DNA of 64,000 nt from Fragilaria crotonensis (lineage: Eukaryota > Bacillariophyta > Fragilariophyceae > Fragilariales > Fragilariaceae). The stretch spans positions 30,056 to 94,055 of the forward strand of contig JAKSYS010000183.1 of the NCBI GenBank assembly GCA_022925895.1, in the 5' to 3' direction. The notes beneath the pieces were generated by a model that saw only the letters and a list, made by a program, of their open reading frames with translations, did no database searches and was not told the origin of the DNA. This document shows positions 53,477-64,000 of the stretch, in pieces (positions within the stretch are counted from its first letter, which is position 1; each line of letters begins with the position of its first letter). The translations under genes were made by a program, and so were the position numbers.

Positions 53477-54884
53477 GGCCGATGCTTACCGTAAACAAAA
53501 CTGTTTTTACAAAATTCGCAGAGCCTTTTGGTGCAATTTTTGTGTGACAACCCTCCTTAAGTTAACAAAACTGTTTTCACAAAATTTGCAGCATGTTTTG
53601 TTGCAAGTTTTGTGTGACAACCCTCCTTACCGTCAACAGAAATTTTTGTTTTATGTTTAATATCCATACATGAGGAGCATTTAAAATGGAAAACATACGA
53701 GTGCAAGTGGAATGGTCATTTTACGAGACTCGTCCATTTTGCACCTTCACACCACCATGTCAGATCCACCATCAGGCATGGCTTCTTTGCCGAAATCAGA
53801 AATGAAGAAGAAGAGTCGGAACTGTGGAACGAATGTGAGAAAAGAGGGGCTTAGAGCTTGCATGGTGGTGCGGTACTGCTTGTTTCGACGATGAATGTCT
53901 AAGCAATCAACGCCACATTCGCGATGGCAAGTATGAAAGCGATGGCGAGTAGTAGTAGCTAGGTGTCCTATGTAGTAGTACTAAGTCAGTTAACAAATAG
54001 TTTAAATGGTAGGAATGTTTCGAGGCTTATCATTGACCAGAAACTTCGGCCAAATCACTACATTCTTGTGAAATGCAAGCTTAAAATGCTCCACAAGCAT
54101 GGACTGGTGCTGAAACAGCGGTAGTAACGATAGGTTGTTAACGGTCTCGTTGTCTTTTCCAAGAAATGCTTCTGTTGGTGTTGCTCATCAAATGATCATG
54201 ATCGCCGATATTGTCCTCCTCACTGTCAATTGCTTCGTCATCACGAGCCATATAGCCACAGTAAGTTCCATCGTACGTTAATGGCCCCCTAGTATCACCA
54301 GCATTGAGGAGATCCATCAACCTCCAGATCGATGCCGGAATATCGCTTGTATCTTCATTTAGCGCACCGCCTTCAGTTTCCCAGCGTCTTCTTGATCAAG
54401 ATGTTCTTGAAAATTGTCATCGTTAAATGTGCGATTCTCGTTGTAGCAAGCCCATTCATTGATGGGACGAACGTCGTGCACACCATCGCGAATGCTTTGC
54501 ATCAATGCTGTCACATCGGTTCGAAGTTCTCTACCGGTAGACTATGAGAAGAACCCATCTTCCGCAGGTGACGAAAGAAATGTGAAACACAGTGGGTTGA
54601 GATGAATGGAGGCAACTAGGAGATATTGACAACGAAGAAGACACCGTCACATAAATACAGAGGTGCTGTTTTTTAATGTATCCAAGGTCGCGAGGCAAAT
54701 TTTGTTCGGCTCCGGGATATTCACAAAATTTGCAGCAAGTTTCGTGGAAAAGTGGGATGTCACCCGGCTTCACGAAAAATGCAGCATTTTTTGTGAATTG
54801 TTTTGTGGTTAAGCACCAGGTTTTATAAAATTTTCATCGAATTTTGTTTTTGTTTGCAACTTTTGTCTACGGTAAGCATCGGCC
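53477..54884. mobile_element. PIF/Harbinger-type nonautonomous element, second copy
   Basis: Duplicate of 1322-2729: same GGCCGATGCTTACCGTA ends, TTA at 53474-53476 and 54885-54887, and a few one- or two-base indels. Confidence 0.88.
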
Positions 54885-55081
54885 TTACGACGATATCTGT
54901 GTTATGCGGTCACCACTGCCCGCATTCCTATTCAGTCCTTGCCGCGAACGCATCTCCATCGCCGAGTCTGTAGAACTGTTCTTGACACCATCAAGACATT
55001 TGGCATCAAGGTTGGAGAGAAGGAAGCGTGATTCTAGGACATCCTTCGATTGAACCTGGACAGGTTGCTGTTTGTTGCACC

Positions 55082-55973
55082 ATGTTGCCTTTTCGCACGA
55101 CTCCCAAGAAGTCAGTATGTTCTCTACTGTCACCGGCACGGTCTTTAGCACTGTTACTGTTGCTGATACTCGGACTTCTTGTTTCAGTCACCTGGGTAAG
55201 CTCCGGTTCGGGCCATGTTAGGCACTTGTACCAGTCCTACCTTACGCATGCCAAAGAGCTTATGGATTGGTCTGAATCACTGCCCTATACACTAGGAAGA
55301 AGACTTCAACATGATTCTGGAAAGGGTGATGATGGCATGTATTTCTGCATCGGTAAGGATGGCAACCCCGTCACCATGGGACAGAATGGCGGAGGAAGGC
55401 GAACATTACAACGACTGCGCGACGCATATCCGCCATATTGCAATGATTCGGTAGGTGGCGGATATCCTGGGGATGTTGGCAATTCGCAATATCCGATTCC
55501 TCCACCAAATTATCCTGTTGCTAGTCCGGCCACCATTGAAGTCGATCCTCCTACTTTGCAGTCGAGCGATGCCCCATTTGCACCAGATCGGTCGCCTTTA
55601 GCGTCACCCACTTTTGTCAGTGCAACACTTACCCCGCATCCAACGTTTCCCGATATATTCCTCAATACTACCAGGCGGCATCTCATTACGAGTCAAGTAA
55701 GCTGTGCGCTCCCACCATTTCCGGAACGAGTCACTAGTTCTGGACTACGAAAACGAATTGTTTGGAGTCGCCGAATGGCCGAGAGGCTTGGAACATGGTT
55801 GCGTCTTCTTCAAAGACAGGGAAGACGTGTTGATTCACAGCGTGACGAAGGCGTCCCCTTTGATCATCCACACTCCTGGAAAGTTCTATGGTTGTCTCGA
55901 CCTTTTGATCGAAAAGGTGGGTGGCCTTAGTCAAAGAAGATACCTCAAGGCCAATGAGGTCAAGAAACACTAG
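55082..55973 (+). CDS. Family B signal-anchor protein (copy B4)
   Basis: Duplicate of B1, with the same ATG, hydrophobic segment and Gly/Pro-rich part. The first frame continues to 55930 out of register; the conserved second frame (LVLDYENELFG...EVKKH) ends at 55973. The 34-base GTAAG...CGAG candidate intron is at about 55697-55730. No difference that changes the protein was noticed relative to B1. Confidence 0.6.
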
Positions 55974-57417
55974 AGTTGCGATGGCGCGCCTGTCGCATAT
56001 GATTCTTTGGAAAATAAACATTCGGGATTTTGTGGGCATAGAAATTAGGATTAAAATGTAGTATTCTATCATACAGTATACGTAGAAATACCGGTTATAG
56101 TCCTTCGAGTCCGCAGTAGGCAAGAAAGGTCTCAATGATGGCATCTTCGTTTCAATCGTCGGCGATTCGGTTCCTTTTGTTTGAGGGTTACGGAAGTTTA
56201 GGAGTGTTGTTCATGCGATGCAAAATCGAAAACGAGGAGCTGTATCAACCAAAGATCCTGCATTTGATACGGCCACTACAAGAAAGGATGATCTTACACA
56301 ATTTTCAACAGTTGAAGGTTGGGATTGGTGGTCATGGTCGATGGTGGCGTTACAACTCGTGCGGAACACTCGCACTCTGAATCCCGATTCCGACTTGGAG
56401 GTATGCGAAGCACTAAACCTCAACGTCAGACTATTGGCCACGTTGTTGGAAGATCTAACTTTACAGCTAGATCGAAACAGTCTGATTCCAGTGACCGCGT
56501 CTCGGACAACAGTATCGGTACCGGTAACAGTACCACACTAGGACTTGACGCCAACGAGAATCCTCACCCGACGAGCGTATCTTGGGCTGACGTGGTAAAA
56601 GGAAGACGTGGCACCAAGATACTTGGAAACCTACCTTATAGTGTAAAAGAGAAAGGATTGCAGGAGATCATTCTCTCGAAGTAATCCAGTTGATTAACGA
56701 TTTGATTTGATTGATCTCGTCGTCTAGTCTTCAGTAATCTAGACTAACCCGATACCCCTCGATACGCACTGGGTTCAGGGCCCATAGTGCTTCGGGAGCA
56801 TCTACTTTATAACACACGTATGTATGCCCCGCCTACACGGCTAGACGTGGTCCCGGGGGGCTTTTCAATAGCATCGGGGTAAACATTGTGAGTTTACAGT
56901 TTGTCTTCGGAAGTTGGGAGTTGAATCTCCACGATGTTCTGTGCTGTCACATCAGCGAAACTTCGAACGAGTTATCATACCGACTTGGTACCTGGTATCG
57001 CGTTCGTTCCTTGTTGGTTGGCATCCATCAAATGCAACGAATGTGAAGCGTCAATTTTCAATTCAAGCTCGTTCTTCGGGTTTGACGACGCGACCCTGTT
57101 GCTCGAAACACCCATGCACTCTCTGATTCACAACGCCAAATGTTGTCCCAACAAACAAAAGAGAACGTACAGTACTGGAGTACAATGGCTCCCAATGCAT
57201 ACCGGCCTGGCGTAAAATGCTTGACATGGTCAAAGGGGCTTGTCAAAAATATGATATTGATGGATGATCCGAAGCAGCATCCCTTGCCCGCATTGCTGTC
57301 GTCCGAGGTGTCATAATGATCCTCCGCTCACTAAACCACGGTTGAGATGCCGCTGTTTCGAAACAATATACAGTACGGTGGAGAACCAAATATAGATGGG
57401 TGTTAATTATCCTGTTA
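55974..57417. other. B4-A7 convergent intergenic region with module S
   Basis: Counterpart of 3821-5269: module S split by the solo LTR at 56444-56814. No gene called. Confidence 0.45.
56444..56814 (+). repeat. Solo LTR, second copy
   Basis: 371 bp with CACGT duplications at 56439-56443 and 56815-56819. It lacks TCATA present in the first copy near 4317, which leaves a longer open frame running through SVSWADVVKGRRG to LQEIILSK. Confidence 0.85.
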
Positions 57418-58917
57418 TTAGAAGGAGGGGGGAGGGGAGGGGGACGAAGTCCCAGATTTGCACCATGGAAGCCAAATCAAAGCCAACACAATGAGGACTG
57501 GCAGAATGTTGTTTAACATGTTGTACAACACATCGTACAACCTGTACAACACTTTGCCCACTTTGCCCACTATGCCCACTATGCCCACGTTGTCCGCGTC
57601 GTCCACGTTGTCCGCTGAGTATGCTCGTGGCGTGGCGTCCCTGGTGAGATGGAATGTCTTATCGTACACTGCGATAATCGAGTCGTGGAACCTGGCATGC
57701 GTAGAAAGCGAGTACTCCTCCTCCACAACAATAGAAACATACTTCTTCTTCACACCGTCGTCAAGCTGTAGAATGAATTCAAATGCCAACGCATTCAGCA
57801 CCATGTTGAGGGGATCTGGTGTCACGAAAACAATGAAGAGATTGATGCCGTACATGAAAAGTTCATACGGTGTATTCATAACGCCGTCCAGGAATAGGGC
57901 CACACGGAGCCAGCGGAAGGTTTGAGTTGAACCATATCGTTCGCGTTTCTTGCTTTTCAACGAAAACGTTATTCTGACGAGGTAAATGCATCCGATGGCA
58001 ATTGCAACGAGCAGTTGTATAACGTCGGCGCTCATCGGGCACCCATTCGGTAGTTTGTAAGTGTCTTTAGCGTACAGAAGTAGAACAATCGGAAGCATCA
58101 CCTGTGCGATAAGGACCAGGAGGAGAAGGATTCGCACCCAAACTGTCTTCAACCAATTCTTCTTGTTGTGCATGAAGAAGATAGTCAACATTCCGATGTC
58201 CGACTGATTCTTCATGAATTTCTGCCACTTCTTTGATCGGACGGCATCCTCAGCGGTAAGTGATGCAAGCCAAGCCAACTTAGCATCGGTGACTCCTGTG
58301 TCGGCTGCTTCATCGACCGCGTTGGCAGCGACATTGACCGGTACTTCATTGACCGCTGATGCAAAGGCCGTTCCTGCATCGGCTAGGGTACCGGGATGAG
58401 TACCTGATGCAGCGACAGCTGTAGTCTCATATGCGTCAGCGGAAGGATGAGCCAATTGTGCTGCAAATTCATCTGCTTCAGCAGCAGCTTTAGCCGCTCG
58501 TGCTGCAGCCTTATCGCATTCGTCAGCTTCGTTCGATGCGGCATCGAAAGCGTCTTTGGCGGCGGCAAGTAATGCCTTGGAACTGTCATCGGGCGCATTG
58601 CCATGGATAGCAGTGACATTGGCTTCGGCTGCCGCTAGCACTGCCTTTGCGTGAACGACGCGTTCATAGGCAGCAGAGGCTTTGTTGGTAGCGGCAGTGG
58701 CATCTTCATGGGCTTTAATGGCAGCGTTCAATGCAGCAATGAAATCATCATCCTGACCATCAACTTGTAGATCATCGTTTTCGAAACCAGGAGCTTGGGA
58801 ATCAGCATCTGCGCCATCGCGAGCTTCGGGATCAGCGCCTACGCGACCAGCGGCTTCGAGATCAAGGGCCTCGTCATCTTCAGCATCAATTTGGATTGGA
58901 GGGTTGACACCGCCCAT
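57418..58917 (-). CDS. Family A multi-pass membrane protein (copy A7)
   Basis: 499 residues; duplicate of A2. It lacks one 9-bp GIV-coding unit near the C-terminus and has one His/Arg change in the acidic start (EAHDGAD to EARDGAD). Both copies are uninterrupted, so selection or recent origin has kept the frame. Same membrane segments and NALAFEFILQLDD signature as A2. Confidence 0.85.
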   Translation of the reverse strand: MGGVNPPIQIDAEDDEALDLEAAGRVGADPEARDGADADSQAPGFENDDLQVDGQDDDFIAALNAAIKAHEDATAATNKASAAYERVVHAKAVLAAAEANVTAIHGNAPDDSSKALLAAAKDAFDAASNEADECDKAAARAAKAAAEADEFAAQLAHPSADAYETTAVAASGTHPGTLADAGTAFASAVNEVPVNVAANAVDEAADTGVTDAKLAWLASLTAEDAVRSKKWQKFMKNQSDIGMLTIFFMHNKKNWLKTVWVRILLLLVLIAQVMLPIVLLLYAKDTYKLPNGCPMSADVIQLLVAIAIGCIYLVRITFSLKSKKRERYGSTQTFRWLRVALFLDGVMNTPYELFMYGINLFIVFVTPDPLNMVLNALAFEFILQLDDGVKKKYVSIVVEEEYSLSTHARFHDSIIAVYDKTFHLTRDATPRAYSADNVDDADNVGIVGIVGKVGKVLYRLYDVLYNMLNNILPVLIVLALIWLPWCKSGTSSPSPPPSF

Positions 58918-61173
58918 GTTCTTATAGCTTCCGATTCAATTCCACGGTACTTTTTGATGTTTATGTCGCTGAAATATGTCCTCGGCATTTCGCGTTTGAA
59001 AGACCACTTACAAAGTGCTTTCAACCGATGATTGATAGTATGATGTAAAGAGTGTATTTTTGCATCGTCAGATTTAAGCCTGCTGCGATAAGAGTGTTTG
59101 GCTTCCGATTTCAAAACCGTTCCGTCAAGTCTGGAGTCTGGAGTAGTTGTCTTCTCCATCCTGCATACCCTTCGTGCATGTGATACTGGCACTACAAGAA
59201 AAGGAGATCTTTGAGACCTTGTTACGTAATCGTCAACAAGTGAAGGTTCGGATTGGAGGTCAAGGACGATGTTCACGTTTAACATTGTTGGTCGTGTGGA
59301 ACACTAGCGCTCTGAATCCCGATTCCGAATGGAAGGCACGCGAAGCACTAAAAACCGCAATGTCAGACTATCGGCCACGTATGCCCTGCCTGAATGGCTT
59401 GGCGTGGTCTCAAGGGCATTTCCAATTGCATCGGGGTAAACAATGTGAGTTTACAGTTCGGCTTCTGAAGTTGGGAGTTGCATCACCGCAATATGTTCTG
59501 GGCTCACATCAGCCAAACTTCGCACGATTTATCATACCGACTTTTGGTATGCATACTTGGTATGACTTTCGTTTCTTGTTGGTGGGCATCCTTCAAGTGT
59601 AACGAATGCGAAGCTTCGCATTTCAGTTCGGACTTCGGACCAAGCTTGAAGACATGGTCGAAGGGGGTTATCAAAAATATGCATTTTAGAATATTTAGAT
59701 ATGACGTACAGTACTACAATTATGTTCTGTATAGTGTGTACCAGGTACTGTATGATCCAAAACGGCATCCAGAACAATGCATGCCGTTTTGCTGTCCACT
59801 GTGGTGTTTGTCTAGTGCACACCTATTCATAGTACCAGTTAAAAACCGCTTTGAACCAATAATTCGCTTTGAACCAATGAAGTGGTAATTTTTTTGGTTC
59901 CTACGCAAACATTTGGTAAAAAGTCATATTCGAGCATTTTTTGTATGGAGAACTTGTTCATTTTCTCATGATGATGAATTACTCTACTTGTTTAAAAGCA
60001 AGCTTGAGTGATCTGTCTTACAGTGCATTGCACTGAGTTTTTGATTGGGAGAATTGTTTGGAGTTTGAGTTTTTCCCACGTTGAGCCGGGCCTCACTTTA
60101 TATGCTACCTCACGGCGCTTTATATTTGTCAATGCTTGCGACATTTTTAGCTGCGCCTGAACTCATACCGCGCCATGAAATCTACGTGATTAGTTTGGTA
60201 ATCCATGAAATCTGGTGCTGTCACAATCACAATATGAACATACACGTTGCCAAGTGCGTAGCAGTAGAAATTTGTTTGGCGAGAATACATGTAAACGTGT
60301 GAAAAAAACTACGCGCCCACCTATTGATTTTACTTAATGTACGTTTATTTTTTAATGTTCCGCATTGAACCAAAAAGTCCCGAAGCGAGGCCTTCAGAAT
60401 GTTTGATAACTCAATGAATACTTAGTCCAGTACAAGAATGATTCATTTTCAGCATAAACGAGAACATTGAAAAGAATTCTTAACCCAACGGAAATGAAGC
60501 TGGAGGCCGCGTGAAACAGACATCCTTAGTCGGATCGTGCGGTAAATTATTGGTTCAAAGCGGTTTTTAACTGGTAGCTGCATCCAACGGTGCGAGTTTT
60601 ACAGTTCGCAGCCACCTTGCTCAGGCTCCTGTTCTTCAAACAACAATGGTTGAACGATGGGAAACGTTGAACCACGACTGCAGCTGCATTCGTTTCAAAT
60701 GACTCCACAATTTCGTCTGACAACTTTGTCATACACAAAGCAATGCTTAATGTATCATGGCTTCCTCCCTGGGTCAACGGTGTTCCTCGCATTCCCCTCG
60801 CATTCCTTCAGTACACCGTCAATTGTTCCAAAACAGATTTGCAATATACTACCAGTAGGAGTACATACAAGCGGGTGCTTATGTTGAACTGTTGAACCTT
60901 GGAACCACTTCTGCAATCGCACCTTGACCTCCTCTATTCCGAACCAGCAAGATGTAATCAACATGCCTGGCCGCCTTTTAAAAGTCACTTTGTATTTCTT
61001 TCCTCGGCGGTGGACTTCAAGTGTAACATAGACACGAGTCCACTAATCTGGTACTCGGAGTACTTGAGTCGCTTCACCTCAACTAGTGTTGAAGTTGTAA
61101 AGTGTGCAGTACCATCACAATCAAAATCATCATCGCCTGCATACTTCTTCGCACTTCAAGAACACCAACCAAG
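58918..61173. promoter_or_regulatory. Divergent A7/C3 spacer, enlarged by a MITE
   Basis: Counterpart of 6779-8291 with modules T and S, plus the 740-bp insertion at 59835-60574. No gene. The insertion increases the distance between the two divergent starts from about 1.5 to 2.3 kb. Confidence 0.5.
59835..60574. mobile_element. Tc1/mariner-like MITE, 740 bp
   Basis: 29-bp perfect inverted ends starting CCAGTTAAAAACCGCTTTG. It is flanked by TA on both sides (59833-59834, 60575-60576); the empty site is at 7693-7694 (CATAGTAGCTGC). A TA duplication fits Tc1/mariner. The left end carries a second copy of CGCTTTGAACCAAT just inside. The interior is AT-rich, and the short frames are not convincing genes, so the element is nonautonomous. 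Confidence 0.92.
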
Positions 61174-61581
61174 ATGAGGATGAGGTTGATTCTACTAGCC
61201 ATTCTTCTCGCAAACGCTGACGGCCAAAGCAATAATGTATGCTTCGTATGTGGCGAGGGTAAAGTCGTCACGATCCCAAACGCCGTCGTTGAGATTCCGG
61301 GCCAACCCAGTGTTCCGTGTCAAGTCCTGTCGATCGCTGGTCTTAACGGATCGTTTCCGCCCGACCAGTGTGCTCTTCTTCCAGGGATGGTGGGAAATCT
61401 TTTTGGTTGCGCACCAGTGTCCGCATCACCAACCACAAGGGCACCGTACCATGCTGGAAAAGGGAAAGGAAAAGGCAATTCGTCACCAGCTGAAAAGGTA
61501 CCCAGCACCACGACACCAACTACTACAGTTACGAAGACGCCTACCACCGCACAATACAACGGAAAAGGAAAAGGGAAATGA
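61174..61581 (+). CDS. Family C secreted Cys-module protein (copy C3)
   Basis: Duplicate of C1; the protein appears the same (signal peptide MRMRLILLAILLANADGQ, CFVCGEGKVVT cysteine module, GKGKGK end). Its frame is intact even though flanking DNA just downstream carries many small indels. Confidence 0.75.
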   Translation: MRMRLILLAILLANADGQSNNVCFVCGEGKVVTIPNAVVEIPGQPSVPCQVLSIAGLNGSFPPDQCALLPGMVGNLFGCAPVSASPTTRAPYHAGKGKGKGNSSPAEKVPSTTTPTTTVTKTPTTAQYNGKGKGK

Positions 61582-61961
61582 GCATGCTGTATTCGTGCTG
61601 ACTTGGAGATTTGCCGTTTCATGAGAGCGAGGGATTCCTGTGGTCAAGGGAAATCCAGGAAGGAGATCACATTGTGCTACGTTGAACCTAAATACATACT
61701 TATAGGTTGGCTTATCAAAACGGAACCTGATGGATGATCCGAAACGGCTTCCCGTGCCCGCCTTGCTTGTGTCCTCCGAGTGTCATCCCGTATCCCCGCC
61801 CGCACCAAAGCCATGTTGAGAAGCTGCTGTTACACATACTTTTATGCTATAGTAACCCACTCTGCTTGGAAAGCTGTTGCGCGTTGATTCGCAACAAATG
61901 ATCCTGCTATTAGGGGAGGAAGTTACACAAATGGGCGCACATTTAGAGTTCTCAAATTTCT
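61582..61961. other. C3-A8 convergent intergenic region
   Basis: Counterpart of 8700-9083 with several small deletions from 61780 on. No gene. Confidence 0.4.
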
Positions 61962-63084
61962 TCATGATTTTGATAGGTTCCCAGGTTTGCACCATGGAAG
62001 GTAAATCACGACATAGAGTTGCGTGGTAAGCCTTACAATATAGCCAAAAGCGAGGCTCAACACGCTGCCCGTTAAAATTCTGGCCTCCTGGCTTCGCTGG
62101 TTAGCTCAAATGTCGCATCGTACACTTGGATAATCGTGTCGTGGTACTTGGCATGAATAGAAATGTACTTTTCTTTCACAACGTCGTCTAACTGTAGGAT
62201 GAACTCAAATGCCAAAGCATTCAACACCATGCCAAGGGATCCGCCGTGAAGAAAACAATCAAAAGATTAGTGATGTAAACGAACCCTTCGTAGTACGTGT
62301 TCATGCCTTTGTCAGGAAAAGTGCCAGATCGCGCCACACAGAATCACGAGCGATCCTTTTCATTTCGACTGAGGTTCGCAGCTCTTGCTAAAATAACTAA
62401 AAACAATTCGGGTCTGGTAGATGCATCCGATGGCAAATGCGACAACCCTTGGTAGTGCGTCGGCGCTATTCGGGCAGGAACTCGTCCCGTCGAAAAGGTA
62501 TGGAGTATTCACAAGTAAAGAATTGGAAACATCACCTGTGCGAGAAGGAGGAAGAAGACTAATCATCCAGTAGCTGAGTAGATCCCGCGGATACGCCTCA
62601 TTGTGCATGAACATGATAGTGAACATCCCGATGTCGGACCGAGACTTCATGAATTGCTGCCATTCCTCTGATTGGCTGTTACTGGTGCAACCCTAGCATC
62701 ATAATCAGAATAAGGGCTGCGGCGGCGGCATCTGCTGCAACGACTGCTACAGCATAAGCGTCCGCTGCTAGGGCAGCGGTAGTGCAATCTGTTGCAGCGG
62801 TCGCGCGTGGTCAGCAACGTCGGACCAAGTTTTGAAAACAGATGCACAGACAAAAGCCTTGGCCAAGGCATCGGCCTTGTCATCGGCGTTGGCGTTGGCC
62901 TTAATTGACAACGGCTTCCGCTTCGTCTAGCACTGCTTGTGCACGGACGGCGTGCACTGGGCAGCAGGGCTCGGTCAGCAGCAGCCGCGGATGCGATATG
63001 GGCATCAAGGCAATGTTAAAGGCAGCAATGCAAGGGTCCCTAAGCATCAGCATCAAATTCGATTGGAGAGTCTACACCGGCCAT
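61962..63084 (-). pseudogene. Family A membrane protein, many small deletions (copy A8)
   Basis: Duplicate of A3, with the start at 63084 and the same early TAG. Relative to A3 it lacks single or few bases at many places (for example near 62075, 62237, 62314, 62373, 62517, 62550 and 62675), so no long frame survives; the longest piece keeps SDIGMFTIMFMHN. The density of short deletions, mostly in one direction, looks more like low sequence accuracy than ordinary decay. Confidence 0.75.
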
Positions 63085-63988
63085 GTTAGATTGCGCCTGA
63101 CTTGATTCCACGCTACTTTTCCACAGTGTCCTCTCACAACTCTCCGTATGTAACACCACTTTAGAAGTGCTTTGAACCGATAATCGTATCTTGTACTACT
63201 TGTACTCGGAATGCTCCCAGTATCAGATGCTCGACACGAAATTGCTGCGTTAAGAAGCCTCCAGTTTCACAACCGTGTCTTGAATATGTTTTTATGTGAA
63301 GGCGAACGAGAAGTTGCATCAACAAAGATCCTGCATACTCTTCGTGCACTTGTACAGTCACTTCAAAGAAGGAGAATCTTACAGATCTTGTTGCATAATC
63401 TCCAACGAGTGAAGGTTCGGATTTGAGGTCAAGGTCGATGTTCGCTCTGACGTTGTTGGTCGTTTGGAACACACTCGCACTGAATCTCCACTCCGAACTG
63501 AAAAGGGCACGCGACACGGCATTATCTCGGGGGCTTTTCACTTACATCGTAGTGAACAATGTGAGTTTACTGTTCGGCTTCTGGTTGGGAGTTGAATCAC
63601 CGTAATGTTCTGGCCTCACATCACCAAACGTCGCACGATTTATCATACCAGGTACCGATTTGGTCCTGTATGCCTGGTACAATCGTATCGCGTTCGTTCC
63701 TTGTTATTATTTGGCATCCACCATCAGCTGCAACGAATGCGAATGCGAATGCGAATGCGAATGCGAAGCTTCGCATTTCAGTTCACGCATGGCTCTTCGG
63801 GTTCAAGAGCTGGTCATCATGGCCCGGCGACGGAACACGTGGTCAAAGGGGCTTATCAAAATGCACTGATTGTTGTCCTCCGAGGTGTGTCATACCGACC
63901 CCCCCCGCCCACCAACTATGTATGATATGCATACATGTGTATGATACAGGATGAGAAAAGCCACTCTTTCGCGACAACATACAGCACT
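63085..63988. other. A8 upstream spacer with module S
   Basis: Counterpart of 10230-11156, again with many short deletions; five GAATGC units at 63735-63764. No gene. Confidence 0.45.
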
Positions 63989-63991
63989 TTA

Positions 63992-64000
63992 GGCCGGTGC
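63992..64000. mobile_element. Start of the second copy of the MITE at 11160 (cut by window end)
   Basis: GGCCGGTGC directly after a TTA (63989-63991), identical to the left end of the element at 11160-11937. It shows that MITE insertion came before the duplication and that the duplicated segment extends past the window. Confidence 0.75.

Larger units (their letters stand above)
52148..64000 (+). repeat. Second copy of the 1-11168 segment (direct duplication)
   Basis: Position 52148 matches position 1 and 64000 matches 11168, colinear throughout. All genes and insertions of the first copy recur: A, TTA element, B, solo LTR, A, C, A, and the first bases of the MITE at 11160. Differences: a 740-bp MITE at 59835-60574, one 9-bp repeat unit, a 5-bp difference in the solo LTR, few substitutions, and many 1-3 base indels, most densely after 61780. 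Confidence 0.95.

Noticed and set aside
60081-60302. 73-codon frame inside the 740-bp element
   Set aside because: No transposase motif; too short and AT-rich.
1-64000. Terminal redundancy of a circular molecule
   Set aside because: The two ends differ by a 740-bp MITE and other changes, so they are not one sequence read twice. Gene content is nuclear repeat-rich DNA, not organellar.

Overview
The window reads as nuclear DNA of a stramenopile alga, most likely a raphid pennate diatom. The reasons are diatom-type Ty1/copia polyproteins, a small cysteine-module secreted protein of a kind I know from diatoms, GTAC-rich intergenic DNA, and single-exon or nearly intronless genes. I cannot name the species. 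No bacterial operons, rRNA, tRNA or CRISPR arrays were seen.

The host layer is a cluster of three small gene families that recur along the window. Family A (always minus strand) encodes an acidic/alanine-rich N-terminus followed by a multi-pass membrane domain; there are eight copies. Family B (plus strand) encodes a signal-anchor protein with a Gly/Pro-rich exterior; four copies. Family C (plus strand) encodes a secreted cysteine-rich protein with a Thr/Pro and GKGKGK tail; three copies. A and B, or A and C, usually sit head-to-head across a shared spacer and are convergent on the other side. The intergenic DNA is itself built of repeated modules.

The mobile layer can be resolved almost to the base, because target duplications and paralogous empty sites are both present. 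Left to right: a TTA-flanked element (1322-2729); a solo LTR (4291-4666); three TTA-flanked DNA elements lying end to end (11160-16761), the middle one a PIF/Harbinger element that itself holds a hAT-like MITE and a 5'-truncated LINE; a 4.86-kb internally deleted Copia element (17322-22182) that replaced the last codons of one A gene; and a second Copia element (30380-50342) with matching LTRs. This second Copia carries, inside its integrase gene, an 11.9-kb Plavaka/CACTA-like DNA transposon (33742-45616). That transposon encodes a zinc-finger transposase and a convergent protein with GNAT-like, Ulp1-protease-like and papain-like segments.

The first 11.2 kb (1-11168) recur in direct orientation as 52148-64000. 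The second copy has an extra 740-bp TA-flanked MITE (59835-60574). Most other differences are one- to three-base indels, concentrated near both window ends. This may be a real >11-kb duplication, two haplotypes joined in assembly, or a long tandem array; the sequence alone does not decide.

Most likely history: A/B/C cluster amplification, TTA-type insertions and the solo LTR, segmental duplication, then the recent 740-bp MITE. The second Copia and its nested DNA transposon are also young.
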